A DNA stretch of 54,052 bases from Nevskia sp. (GTDB taxonomy: Bacteria > Pseudomonadota > Gammaproteobacteria > Nevskiales > Nevskiaceae): the NCBI GenBank assembly GCA_031291075.1, contig JARLJS010000146.1, positions 1-54,052 on the forward strand. The letters are read 5' to 3'. Shown here piece by piece: positions 42,021-50,370 of the stretch (the first letter of the stretch is position 1; every line of letters starts with the position of its first letter). A model generated the notes under the pieces. That model made no database searches. It saw nothing but the letters and a program-made list of their open reading frames with translations, and was not told where the DNA came from. The position numbers were made by a program, and so were the translations under genes.

Positions 42021-43861
42021 GGCTTGGATTCCGCGGGGAAGGTCAGGACGAAGCAGGTGCTCCAGCCGGGCCGCTGCTCCAGCCGCACCGAGCCGCCATG
42101 GGCCTGCATGATCTTGGCGACGATCGCCAGCCCCAGGCCGGTGCCGTCGGGGCGCCGCGATACGAAGGGCTGGAACAGCGTGTGCCGGATCTCCTCCGGC
42201 ACACCCGGTCCATCGTCGCAGACATAGAGCTCCACGGCACCGCCGTTATCGCGGCGGGCGTCGACGAGTACTCGCCGGGCCCCGCCCTGCTGCGCCAACG
42301 CGGCGCGCGCGTTCTCGAACAGGTTCAGCAGCGCCTGGCTCAGCCGCCGCGGATCGGCTTCGACCGTCAACGCAGCAGTCAGGCCGTGGCCGATCTCCAA
42401 CTCCGGATAGCGCGCGGCCGCGGCCCGCACGTGGTCGGCGAGATCGAGCGGCTGCTTCGCAATCTGCCAGGACTTGGCGTAGTCGAGCAGATCCGAGGCG
42501 AGTTGTGCGATACGCCCGGTCTGCACGGCGATTTCCTGTCGCAGCTCGGCCGGCGCCGTGGCCGCGGCCATCGCGATGATGTTGAGCGGATTGCGGATGT
42601 CGTGCGCGACCGTGGCTGCCAGTGCGCCCAGCTCGGCCAGGCGCTGCTGCTGCTGGCGCTCCCGCTCGCGTCCGGCAAAGGCCATGGCCTGCTCCAGCCG
42701 GCCGGCCGCCTCGGCCACCGCCGAGCCGAACATCTGCGCCACGTAACGTGGCCCCGGCGGCGCGGCATCCCAGCCGCTCAGCACGGGAGCCCAGCGCTCG
42801 GCATGGCGCAGGCATAGCAAGGTGGGCACAAGGGCTGCGCCATGCGCGCGGCCGCTTGCGTCGACCACGGCTACCACCTGTACCCGCAACTGCGCCGACA
42901 GCTCGCGGGCGGCGATCGACGCCAAGGCTTCGTAGGAATCGGCCGCGGCGAGGGCCGCAAGCCATCGTTCGAGCGCCCCGTCGGCCAGGCTCGAGCCGGG
43001 GTAGACCAGGCGCGTGGCAAGACGGCGAAACGGATCGAGCAGCAGACCGGAAGCCAGCAGCGTGGCCACCGCAACCGCCCACAAGCGCCAGCCCGAGACC
43101 GGCTGGTTGAACGGCAGCGGCAGTGCCGCCAAGCCGATGACCACCGCGGAACCCAGCGCGACGAGTAGCGTCCAGGCCAGCGCACGGCGCGCCCAGGCGT
43201 TCACCACCATCAACTGGTAACGCAGGATGCCGTAGACCAGGAACAGCGGATACAGCGGCAGCAGCAGCAGCAGCGGCAGCGGATAAAGGTCGATGCCCAC
43301 AGCTGGGAAACCATAACCGGACATACACAGCGCGCCCCACCCGCTGGCCATGCACATGGCCACCAGCTGCCCGCGCGGCGGGCCGCGCCGCCGCAGCCAG
43401 TACCAGAACATCACCGCGTGGCCGGCGACGGCGAGCAGCATCCATATTAGGCCGACCACCCAGCCGATCGCATTGGGCACGAAGAACGCGGGGAACCCAT
43501 GCCACGGCAAGTACCGCCCCGGCGGGATCAACAGTGCGACCACCGTGGCGGCGCCGCCAGCCGCATATGCCGTGGCCAGGTAGCGCCCGCGCCCAGGCAC
43601 GCCGCACAACACCAGCACGAAGTGGAAGAACACCGCTGAGACCAGTGAGGAGAACGCTACCAGCGTGACTGCTGGTGCTCCGGCCGCGGGCCCGAACCAG
43701 ACCGGCAACTCGCAGCTCAGCGCCCACACGCCGACGCCGAACAGGAACGTCACCAGCAAGCCAAGCCCCGGCACACCCTTCAGCCGCAGCAGCAGAATGC
43801 CCAAGCCCAGGCTTTCGATCAGGGCCAGGGTCAGCGCGACGTGGACGTAGAGCGTGGGCAC
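42017..43861 (-). CDS. Membrane sensor histidine kinase with 7-9 TM N-terminal region
   Basis: A 614-residue protein. Residues 1-275 form seven to nine membrane helices with no large periplasmic loop, which suggests sensing within or at the membrane. A GAF-like region follows (about 295-385). The HisKA phosphoacceptor is His420 in ATVAHDIRNPLNIIA, followed by N box LFENARAAL, G1 DDGPGVPEE and G2 GTGLGLAIVAKIMQAHGG. The layout recalls PrsK-type kinases of exopolysaccharide/PEP-CTERM systems. It is cotranscribed with the sigma-54 response regulator. The signal is unknown. Confidence 0.92.
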   Translation of the reverse strand: MPTLYVHVALTLALIESLGLGILLLRLKGVPGLGLLVTFLFGVGVWALSCELPVWFGPAAGAPAVTLVAFSSLVSAVFFHFVLVLCGVPGRGRYLATAYAAGGAATVVALLIPPGRYLPWHGFPAFFVPNAIGWVVGLIWMLLAVAGHAVMFWYWLRRRGPPRGQLVAMCMASGWGALCMSGYGFPAVGIDLYPLPLLLLLPLYPLFLVYGILRYQLMVVNAWARRALAWTLLVALGSAVVIGLAALPLPFNQPVSGWRLWAVAVATLLASGLLLDPFRRLATRLVYPGSSLADGALERWLAALAAADSYEALASIAARELSAQLRVQVVAVVDASGRAHGAALVPTLLCLRHAERWAPVLSGWDAAPPGPRYVAQMFGSAVAEAAGRLEQAMAFAGRERERQQQQRLAELGALAATVAHDIRNPLNIIAMAAATAPAELRQEIAVQTGRIAQLASDLLDYAKSWQIAKQPLDLADHVRAAAARYPELEIGHGLTAALTVEADPRRLSQALLNLFENARAALAQQGGARRVLVDARRDNGGAVELYVCDDGPGVPEEIRHTLFQPFVSRRPDGTGLGLAIVAKIMQAHGGSVRLEQRPGWSTCFVLTFPAESKP

Positions 43862-43928
43862 GGCCGCAACATATCAACTTCGTATACAGCATGACAGCGA
43901 ATTTCGTTAACCGTGTTTACACCCCATG

Positions 43929-43953
43929 ACATGCCTGAAATGAAAAAGCATGT
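43929..43953. promoter_or_regulatory. Candidate activator site upstream of the sigma-54 promoter
   Basis: ACATGC (43929-43934) and GCATGT (43948-43953) form a perfect inverted repeat with 13 bases between. It lies about 30 bases upstream of the sigma-54-like promoter, in the AT-richer part of the divergent gap. Enhancer sites are usually 80-150 bases away, so this position is close. Confidence 0.35.
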
Positions 43954-43983
43954 ATATTCAATTGATTAGGATGGTCGGCCAGC

Positions 43984-43999
43984 CGGCACGGCAATTGGA
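43984..43999 (+). promoter_or_regulatory. Sigma-54 (-24/-12) promoter, near consensus
   Basis: CGGCACGGCAATTGGA matches TGGCACGRNNNTTGCW at 14 of 16 positions, with exact GG-N10 spacing to the -12 element. The differences are the first T and the C of TTGC, the latter a usually conserved base. It lies 35 bases before the DUF4166 ATG, with an AGGAG ribosome site between. A sigma-54 activator is encoded next door. Confidence 0.55.
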
Positions 44000-44033
44000 C
44001 CTTATGCGCTAGTACCCACGCAGGAGAGGTCCA

Positions 44034-44714
44034 ATGAGCACCCCGGCACTGGCCGACGCGGAACAACCGGCCGCAACCGACACCAACAAACACCGGCGGC
44101 ATCCCGGCATCGACTTCGCCGCGCTGGTCGGCGGCGAGGGCTGGCGCCGCTTGGCGCCCGACATACGCCGCCGCTTTTCCGAACATCCCGCACCGGACCG
44201 GCCGATCCGTTACGCCGGCACCATGCACAAGGTCGAATGCTCCCGACCGGGGTTGGCGCTCGCCTGGCTGTGCCGGCTGATCGGCACTCCCTTCACGCCT
44301 TATCGCGGCCGCTATGTTCCGGTCTCCATCACGCTGCATCACCACGGCGAAGGATCGGTTCGGTGGGAGCGCGACTACCGCTATCCAGGCCGGCGGCCGC
44401 TGCGTGTCACCTCCGTCAAGCGATCCGAGGCCGGCACCGGGCTGGTCGAGTGCGTCGGCTTCGGCCTGGGCATGCGGCTGGCCGTATTCGAAGCCAACGG
44501 CGAGCTGCATTTCCTGAGCCTGCGCTACTTCTTCACCCTCGGACGGCGACGGATTCCACTGCCCCGGCTGCTGACGCCAGGGACCGCCCACGTGATCCAC
44601 GCCGATCTCGGCCACGGGCGCTTCCGCTTCGCCATGACCTTCCACCACGACTGGCTCGGGACCCTGTTCCACCAGGACGGCGTATTCCATCAAGAACCGG
44701 GAGCGACGCAATGA
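44034..44714 (+). CDS. DUF4166 domain protein
   Basis: The protein has 226 residues. After a 25-residue polar lead it matches DUF4166: WRRLAPDIRRRF, the YAGTMHKVE block, GRYVPVSITLHHHGEGSVRW, ERDYRYPGR, then HADLGHGRFRFAMTFHHDWL, GTLFHQDGVFHQE. DUF4166 is often found attached to or beside epimerase-like proteins, as here. No catalytic motif is known. Its stop overlaps the start of the next gene (ATGA), so the two are translationally coupled. A good AGGAG site and a sigma-54-like promoter lie upstream. Confidence 0.8.
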   Translation: MSTPALADAEQPAATDTNKHRRHPGIDFAALVGGEGWRRLAPDIRRRFSEHPAPDRPIRYAGTMHKVECSRPGLALAWLCRLIGTPFTPYRGRYVPVSITLHHHGEGSVRWERDYRYPGRRPLRVTSVKRSEAGTGLVECVGFGLGMRLAVFEANGELHFLSLRYFFTLGRRRIPLPRLLTPGTAHVIHADLGHGRFRFAMTFHHDWLGTLFHQDGVFHQEPGATQ

Positions 44715-46552
44715 ACACCGTGCTCATCATCTTCTGCGTGCAATGCCTGCTGGGCGCATTCGACAACCTCTGGCACCACGAAATCCAGGCCGGCCTGCCG
44801 CGGCGCCGCACGGCCCGCAAGGAACTGGCCTTGCACACCGCCCGTGAACTGCTTTACTCCCTGGTGTTCTTCGGGGTGGCGTGGTGGCGCTGGGAGGGCG
44901 GCTGGACCGCGCTCCTGATCGCCGTGCTCGCCATCGAGATCGTCGTCACCATGTGGGACTTCGTGGAAGAGGACCGCACCCGGCGGCTGCCTCCGCTGGA
45001 GCGGGTGCTGCACACGGTGATGGCGCTCAACTACGGCGCGCTGCTGGCGGTGTGGGCGCCGCTGCTGCGGCAGTGGCTGCAGGCACCCGCCGGACTGGAA
45101 CGGACGTCCTATGGCTTGCTGTCCTGGGCAATGACATTCTTCGCCGCCGGCGTCCTGCTGTGGGGACTGCGCGACCTTTACGCCGTCGCCCGGCTGGGCG
45201 TACCCGAATGGCAACGCCATCCGCTCCGCGCCGGCCGCAAACCACAGCCGCGCACGGTGCTGGTCACCGGAGGCACCGGCTTCGTCGGGAGCGCCCTGGT
45301 ACGTTCGCTGGTCGGCGGCGGCGACCGGGTCATCGTGCTGAGCCGCGATCCGGAGCGGGCGCGCGACCGCTTCGGCCCCCTGGTGGAAGTCATCGGCGAT
45401 CTGGACCACGTCGACGCGGCCAGGTCCATCCACGCGGTAGTCCACCTTGCCGGCGAACCCCTCGCCGGCGGGCGCTGGACCACGGCGCGCCGGCTGAGGT
45501 TCCGCGACAGCCGGGTCGGCACGACCGAGCGGCTGATCGCACTGATGACCCGGCTGCGGCGCAAGCCCCAGGTTCTGGTCTGCGCCTCGGCCACCGGCTA
45601 CTACGGCAACCGCGGCGACGAAGTGCTCGACGAAAGCAGCGGCGCGGGCGCAGGCTATCTGCCCGACCTGACCTGGACCTGCGAGCACGCCGCGACCCCG
45701 GTCCGGGCACTCGGCGTGCGCCTGTGTCATCTGCGCATCGGCTACGTGCTTGGCGCCGGCGGCGGCATGCTGGGCGCACTGATCCCGGCCGTACGCATCG
45801 GCGGCGGCGCCGTCCTCGGCAACGGCAGGCAGTGGATGTCCTGGATCCACCTGCGCGACCTGGTGCGGTTGATCGAACATGTCATGATCCGACCCGACAT
45901 CGAAGGCACGCTCAACGCGGTAGCGCCGGCCGCAGCGACCCAGCGCGCTTTCACCCGCGCGCTGGCCTCGGTCATGCATCGGCCGGTGCTACTGCGTTTA
46001 CCCGGGGCGCTTCTGTACATGCTTCTGGGCGGCATGGCCGAGCTGCTGCTCGCCAGCCAGAAGGTGGTGCCGTTGCGGGCACTGGCCTCCGGCTTCCGCT
46101 TCGAATTCGATGACCTCGAACCGGCCTTGAGCGACATCCTGCGTCCTCACGGGAGTGGCGTACGGACGGTCTACGCCAACTACGACTGCCCCGTGTGCAA
46201 CGCGGAGATGGCCCGCTACCGCCACGCCGCCGAACGCTGCGGCGCTGCGATCGAGTTCGTCCCCCTCGCCTCGACGCTGCCGGAGACCGCGGCTTTCGGT
46301 TTGACCGAAGCGGATCTGCAGCGGCGGCTGTTCGTGCAGGGAAGAGACGGCGAACTGCGCAGCGGCATGGACGCCTTCATTGCCATCTGGAGCCGGCTGC
46401 CGGGCTTTCGCATGTTGTCGGTGATTGCGCGCGTGCCGGGCATCCGCCAGACCCTGGACCTGTTTTACGACCTGGTCTGCGCCCCACTGCTGACCCGCTG
46501 GAACGAAGCGCGACAGTTCGCGGTCCGCAACCGTGCACAGCAGGCGGACTAG
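44711..46552 (+). CDS. Fusion: membrane domain + TIGR01777 epimerase + DCC (DUF393) domain
   Basis: A 613-residue three-module protein. Residues 1-160 hold about four hydrophobic helices. Residues 181-480 are an extended SDR/NAD-epimerase of the TIGR01777/YfcH type, with VTGGTGFVGS (185-194), ATGYYGNRGDEVLDESS and NGRQWMSWIHLRDL. Residues 487-600 resemble a DCC/DUF393 thiol-disulfide-like domain with CPVC at 493-496 in VYANYDCPVCNAEM. The fusion would place an NAD(P)-binding enzyme and a CxxC domain at the inner membrane. The substrate is unknown. It overlaps the upstream DUF4166 gene by four bases and is convergent with the SRPBCC gene at 46568. Confidence 0.85.
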   Translation: MNTVLIIFCVQCLLGAFDNLWHHEIQAGLPRRRTARKELALHTARELLYSLVFFGVAWWRWEGGWTALLIAVLAIEIVVTMWDFVEEDRTRRLPPLERVLHTVMALNYGALLAVWAPLLRQWLQAPAGLERTSYGLLSWAMTFFAAGVLLWGLRDLYAVARLGVPEWQRHPLRAGRKPQPRTVLVTGGTGFVGSALVRSLVGGGDRVIVLSRDPERARDRFGPLVEVIGDLDHVDAARSIHAVVHLAGEPLAGGRWTTARRLRFRDSRVGTTERLIALMTRLRRKPQVLVCASATGYYGNRGDEVLDESSGAGAGYLPDLTWTCEHAATPVRALGVRLCHLRIGYVLGAGGGMLGALIPAVRIGGGAVLGNGRQWMSWIHLRDLVRLIEHVMIRPDIEGTLNAVAPAAATQRAFTRALASVMHRPVLLRLPGALLYMLLGGMAELLLASQKVVPLRALASGFRFEFDDLEPALSDILRPHGSGVRTVYANYDCPVCNAEMARYRHAAERCGAAIEFVPLASTLPETAAFGLTEADLQRRLFVQGRDGELRSGMDAFIAIWSRLPGFRMLSVIARVPGIRQTLDLFYDLVCAPLLTRWNEARQFAVRNRAQQAD

Positions 46553-46567
46553 CGCCGTGGAGCCCCC

Positions 46568-47044
46568 CTATACTGGCACCGTCGTGCCGTTCAACCGCTG
46601 CCGCAGCACGGCATGCCGGTGCGTGAACAGCCGCCGGATGAACCACGCCACCAGCCTCGGCGCGAAGCGCGGCTGGAACATCAGGGTATCGGTGATGACG
46701 CAGCCCAGGCCATCGGCCTGGCTGATGCGGCGTTCGTGGCGCCAGAGGCGCATCGAAGCCATCGGTGACTCCTCGACGAAGCCCTTGCCAGGGTCGACTT
46801 CGAGCAGGATCAGGTCGGAGCAATCGATCGGCAGTATCCCGCCCAGCAGGATCCAGCTGCGGAACAGGCGCCGGCCCGGGGCCACCTTGAGATCGGTCAG
46901 GTTCTGCAACCCGGTGGGCGTCGTCAGGCGCAACACCGGCCATACCTCGGCGGCCACGCCCTTCACCGAGGTCATCCACCGCCACGCTTCCTCCGCCGGC
47001 ACCGCCACACGGGTCTGGAACTGGAGATGGAACGGGCTCACCAC
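46568..47044 (-). CDS. SRPBCC (START-like) family protein
   Basis: The protein has about 158 residues. It has two consecutive GTG codons as possible starts (47044 and 47041), with GGGAGG 4-7 bases upstream. The sequence (LQFQTRVAVPAEEAWRWMTS then VKGVAAEVWPVL, CSDLILLEVDPGKGFVEESP, DTLMFQPRF) fits the helix-grip fold of SRPBCC/polyketide-cyclase-like proteins that bind hydrophobic ligands. The C-terminal basic helix (FIRRLFTHRHAVLRQRL) is typical of the group found beside TIGR01777 epimerases. A Fur-box-like sequence at 47074-47092 suggests iron-dependent expression. Confidence 0.78.
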   Translation of the reverse strand: MVSPFHLQFQTRVAVPAEEAWRWMTSVKGVAAEVWPVLRLTTPTGLQNLTDLKVAPGRRLFRSWILLGGILPIDCSDLILLEVDPGKGFVEESPMASMRLWRHERRISQADGLGCVITDTLMFQPRFAPRLVAWFIRRLFTHRHAVLRQRLNGTTVPV

Positions 47045-47073
47045 TGCGCCTCCCTGGCAAATTTCATGTAGTA

Positions 47074-47092
47074 GATAACGATTCTCATTTGC
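47074..47092 (-). promoter_or_regulatory. Fur box-like operator
   Basis: GATAACGATTCTCATTTGC matches the 19-base Fur consensus GATAATGATAATCATTATC at 14 positions, including the central TCATT. It lies 30 bases upstream of the GTG start of the SRPBCC gene, where a bound repressor would block transcription. Confidence 0.5.
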
Positions 47093-47234
47093 ATGTCAAC
47101 GAAGCCGGCGTCCAAGCCTCTTCGATGAGCGGGCCGCTTCCAGGGTTGGAATGGCCTTCCCGGCGCCCGCGCGATTTTCCTGGAATGCCGACCCGAGTGC
47201 GGGGCCGGCCCGACGGCAGCGACCTTTCAGGGTC

Positions 47235-47645
47235 TCAAGCGGCGGCGGCCTCGGCCAGCTTGGTCAGCAATCCGGTGAGGGCCGCCACCTGGGGCTCGAC
47301 GCCATTACCGAGATGGTGCCGCCGCGCCAGCCAGCGGACGTCGTTGTAGGACAGCATCACGCGGCCCGATGCGTCCTCCCACGCCAGCACCTTCAGGGGC
47401 AGGTCGATGCCGATGCTCTGCGCATCCTGCATCAGCGGCGTGCCGGCCTTCGGATTACCGAAAATGAGCACTTCGGTGGGCTGCAGCGGCATGCCAACGG
47501 AATCGGCACCCGCCGCGTGATCGATCCGCGCGAACACGGTGATGCCGCGCGCCCGCAGCTCCGCTTCGAGCCGGTCGATGGTGTCTTTTACCGTGTGGCG
47601 GCTGGCTATGGTGAGCAGGCCGTCGGCGGGACGCTCTGTGGACAT
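47235..47645 (-). CDS. DUF302 domain protein
   Basis: A 136-residue protein. The DUF302 landmarks are present: VKDTIDRLEAELRARGITVF, ARIDHAAGADSVGMPLQPTE, VLIFGNPKAGTPLMQDAQSI and GIDLPLKVLAWEDASGRVML. The family forms small alpha/beta dimers that may bind a ligand or metal; no reaction is established. There is no signal peptide. It lies divergent from the DUF202 gene with 119 bases between. Confidence 0.88.
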   Translation of the reverse strand: MSTERPADGLLTIASRHTVKDTIDRLEAELRARGITVFARIDHAAGADSVGMPLQPTEVLIFGNPKAGTPLMQDAQSIGIDLPLKVLAWEDASGRVMLSYNDVRWLARRHHLGNGVEPQVAALTGLLTKLAEAAAA

Positions 47646-47764
47646 GGCCGGTTTCCCTGGCGTGGACCCCGCCGAGTCTGCCCCGCGACCGGTCGTCTGT
47701 CGAGGGCTATTGCCCGCGGCCGTCCGGCGCAGGATGCTGTGCGCGGTTTCCCCTGAGCCCCGCC

Positions 47765-48136
47765 ATGTCCGACCTCAACGACCCGCGCGTGTTCCTCGCC
47801 GCCGAGCGCTCCCTGCTGGCCTGGAACCGCACCTGCCTGGCGATGATGGGCTTCGGCTTCGTCATCGAGCGCTTCGGCCTGTTCCTGCGCCTGCTCGACC
47901 CGGCGCACGCCGCGCCGACGACCAACCGCGCCTCGTTCTGGGTGGGGCTGGCGCTGATGCTGTTTTCGGCCGCGCTGGCGTTACTGTCGACCGCATCGTT
48001 CCGCGCGGTGGTCTCCAGCCTGGGGCCGCGCGAACTGCCCCCTACGCGCTTCGCGTATCTCGCGCTGGTTGCCAATGTCGGGGTGGCAATCGCCGGGCTG
48101 GCGCTGACCGTGTACCTGGCCCTGGCGGCGCGTTAG
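47765..48136 (+). CDS. DUF202 (YidH-like) inner-membrane protein
   Basis: The protein has 123 residues. The N-terminal FLAAERSLLAWNRTCLAMMG signature (AxERTxLAWxRT) and three membrane helices define the DUF202/YidH family. Helices cover about residues 20-38, 58-76 and 96-118. The function is unknown. It is a single gene closed by a hairpin terminator at 48140-48163 and converges with the EF-G-like gene. Confidence 0.88.
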   Translation: MSDLNDPRVFLAAERSLLAWNRTCLAMMGFGFVIERFGLFLRLLDPAHAAPTTNRASFWVGLALMLFSAALALLSTASFRAVVSSLGPRELPPTRFAYLALVANVGVAIAGLALTVYLALAAR

Positions 48137-48139
48137 GGA

Positions 48140-48163
48140 GCCTCTGACCAATCAGAGGCTTCC
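48140..48163 (+). terminator. Rho-independent terminator after the DUF202 gene
   Basis: GCCTCTGA-CCAA-TCAGAGGC forms an 8-base-pair stem with a four-base loop followed by TTCCTT. It starts 4 bases past the DUF202 stop and also lies at the 3' side of the convergent EF-G-like gene. Confidence 0.75.
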
Positions 48164-50221
48164 TTAGGCCTCGCTATCCTCGCGGTGACGCCGCCCATAG
48201 GCGGCGATCAGCTCCTGCTGCACCTTGGGCGGTGCCGGCTCGTAGTGGCTGAACTCGGTGGTGTAGACACCCTCGCCCGCGGTCTGGGCCTTGAGCCGGC
48301 GGCCGAAGTCCTTGAGTTCGGCCAGCGGCACCTGCGCCTCGATCACGGCTTCCCGCTCCGACCGCACCGTTTCGCCGTTGATGCGCGCGCGCAGCGAGCT
48401 GAGGCCGCCGGCGATGCCGCCGACGCAGGATGCGGGCGCGGTGATGCCCAGGTTGAGAATGGGCTCGAGGACGATGCCGTGCGCCTTGGACACCGCGTCT
48501 AGAAACGCCTTGCGGCCGGCGGTGACGAAAGCGACCTCCTTGGAGTCGACCGGGTGGCTGCTGCCGTCGACCACCACCACCCGCAGATCCTGCATCGGAT
48601 AGCCGGCCACCGCGCCGGACTCCAGCGCCTGGCGGACGCCTTTCTCCACCGCCGGGATGAACTGCGTCGGGATGGTGCCGCCCTTCACCGCGTCGACGAA
48701 CTCGAAGCCGCCGCCGCGCGGCAGCGGCTCCAGCCGCAGGAACACCTCGCCGTACTGGCCGGCGCCGCCGGTCTGCTTCTTGTGCCGGTGGTGGCCCTCG
48801 GCGCTGCGCATCACCGTTTCACGGTACGGCACGCCGGGCGGATGCGTCTTCAGCTCCACCTTGTACTGGCCCCGCATGCGCTCCAGCACCACGCGCAGAT
48901 GCAGCTCGCCCAGACCGTACAGCACGGTTTCGTTGAGCGAAGGCACCTGCTCCAGCCTGAGGCTGGGGTCTTCGGCCAGCAGCTTGCGCAGGGCGTCGGC
49001 CAGCTTCTGCTCGTCGCCGGCCCTGGCGGCGGCGATGGCCACGCCGTGCATCGGCGGCGGTTGCGGGGTGGGCGGCAGGTGATGGTGGTCCTCGTCGTGC
49101 GAGTCATGCACCACGACATCGAAATGCAAGTCCTCCACCTTGGTCACGGCGCAGATGTCGCCGGGGATCGCCGCCGCGATCTCGCGCAAGGCGGCGCCCT
49201 GCGCCTGATACAGATGCGAGGCCTTGAACGGCTTGCGCGCGTTGCCGGCATAAAGCTGGGCTCCCGACTTGAGGGTGCCCTGATGCACGCGCAGCATGGC
49301 AATGCGACCCAGGTAAGGGTCGATGCTCACCTTGAATACGTGCGCCACCGCGTGGAGCGCGTGGTGCGGAATGACGTTGACCGGCGCGGCCGCCGCGCCT
49401 TCGCCCTTGACGAAGGGCGGCGGGTTGGCCTCGATCGGATTGGGCAGCAGACGCACGATCAGGTCGAGCAACTGCTCGACACCGGCGCCGGTCAGCGCCG
49501 AACAAAAGCACACCGGCACCAGGTGACCTTCACGCAGGGCACGCTCGAACGGCTCGTGCAGTTGTTCGGCGGTGATCGCCTCGTCGCCTTCCAGGTAGCG
49601 CTCGAGCAGCGTGGCGTCCACCTCCACCACCTGCTCCACGATGCGGCGGTGCGCCTCCGCCACGCTGGAGAAATCGGTGGCCGGCCCCTCGCGCGTGAAG
49701 AAGCAATCCACCACGCCGGCCCCGCCTTCCACCGGCAGGTTGATCGGCAGGCACTCGGCGCCGAAGGCGGCCTGCAGCTGCGCCAGCAGGGCAGGAAGGT
49801 TCTGCACCCCCTGGTCGATCTTGTTGATCACGATGATGCGGTCGAGACCGCGGTGCGCGGCGGCCTCCGCCACGCGCCGGGTGGCGATGCCGATGCCGCA
49901 GGGGCCGTCGACCACCACCGCCGCGGTCTCCACCGCCGCCAGAACCGCCTGGGCGCGGCCCAGCAAGTCCATGTAGCCCGGCGTATCGACCAGGTTGACA
50001 TGGCGGCCCTGCAGCTCGAAATGGCAGACCGCCGTGTCCACCGAGTGCCGCAGTTCCCGTTCGAGCGGATCGTGATCGCAGACCGTGGTGCCGCGGGCCA
50101 GCTCGCCCATCGCCGCGATGGCGCCCGCGCGATGCAGCAAGGCTTCGGCCAGCAGGGTCTTGCCGGCGCCGGCCTGCCCCACCAAGGCCAGATTGCGGAT
50201 GTCTTCGGTGCTGTAGGACAT
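48164..50221 (-). CDS. Elongation factor G-like GTPase (EF-G2 type)
   Basis: A 685-residue protein from ATG 50221; the longer frame to 50368 has no family support. G1 is GQAGAGKT (15-22), G3 is DTPGYMD (79-85) and G4 is NKID (133-136). EF-G proper has DTPGH, where His is needed for GTP hydrolysis; here it is Tyr. Domains II-V are present (GELHLRVVLERM, QTGGAGQYGEVFLRLEPLP, GYPMQDLRVVVVDGSSHPVD). A His- and Pro-rich stretch (DSHDEDHHHLPPTPQPPP, 373-390) interrupts the end of domain II. It resembles the accessory EF-G2 group rather than the main fusA, which normally sits in the str operon. The role is unknown. Confidence 0.88.
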   Translation of the reverse strand: MSYSTEDIRNLALVGQAGAGKTLLAEALLHRAGAIAAMGELARGTTVCDHDPLERELRHSVDTAVCHFELQGRHVNLVDTPGYMDLLGRAQAVLAAVETAAVVVDGPCGIGIATRRVAEAAAHRGLDRIIVINKIDQGVQNLPALLAQLQAAFGAECLPINLPVEGGAGVVDCFFTREGPATDFSSVAEAHRRIVEQVVEVDATLLERYLEGDEAITAEQLHEPFERALREGHLVPVCFCSALTGAGVEQLLDLIVRLLPNPIEANPPPFVKGEGAAAAPVNVIPHHALHAVAHVFKVSIDPYLGRIAMLRVHQGTLKSGAQLYAGNARKPFKASHLYQAQGAALREIAAAIPGDICAVTKVEDLHFDVVVHDSHDEDHHHLPPTPQPPPMHGVAIAAARAGDEQKLADALRKLLAEDPSLRLEQVPSLNETVLYGLGELHLRVVLERMRGQYKVELKTHPPGVPYRETVMRSAEGHHRHKKQTGGAGQYGEVFLRLEPLPRGGGFEFVDAVKGGTIPTQFIPAVEKGVRQALESGAVAGYPMQDLRVVVVDGSSHPVDSKEVAFVTAGRKAFLDAVSKAHGIVLEPILNLGITAPASCVGGIAGGLSSLRARINGETVRSEREAVIEAQVPLAELKDFGRRLKAQTAGEGVYTTEFSHYEPAPPKVQQELIAAYGRRHREDSEA

Positions 50222-50370
50222 CTGACCGCACCTCCCCTTCCCGCCGATTGAACCCTTCCGGCCCAGCTTAGCAAAACCCGGTGCTGCCATGCGTCGGTGA
50301 CTTTGCAGCGAGGAGCCGGCGGACGACAATAAGCCATGTCCATCGGACCAGGTCCTGCAGGAAGTCAAGC

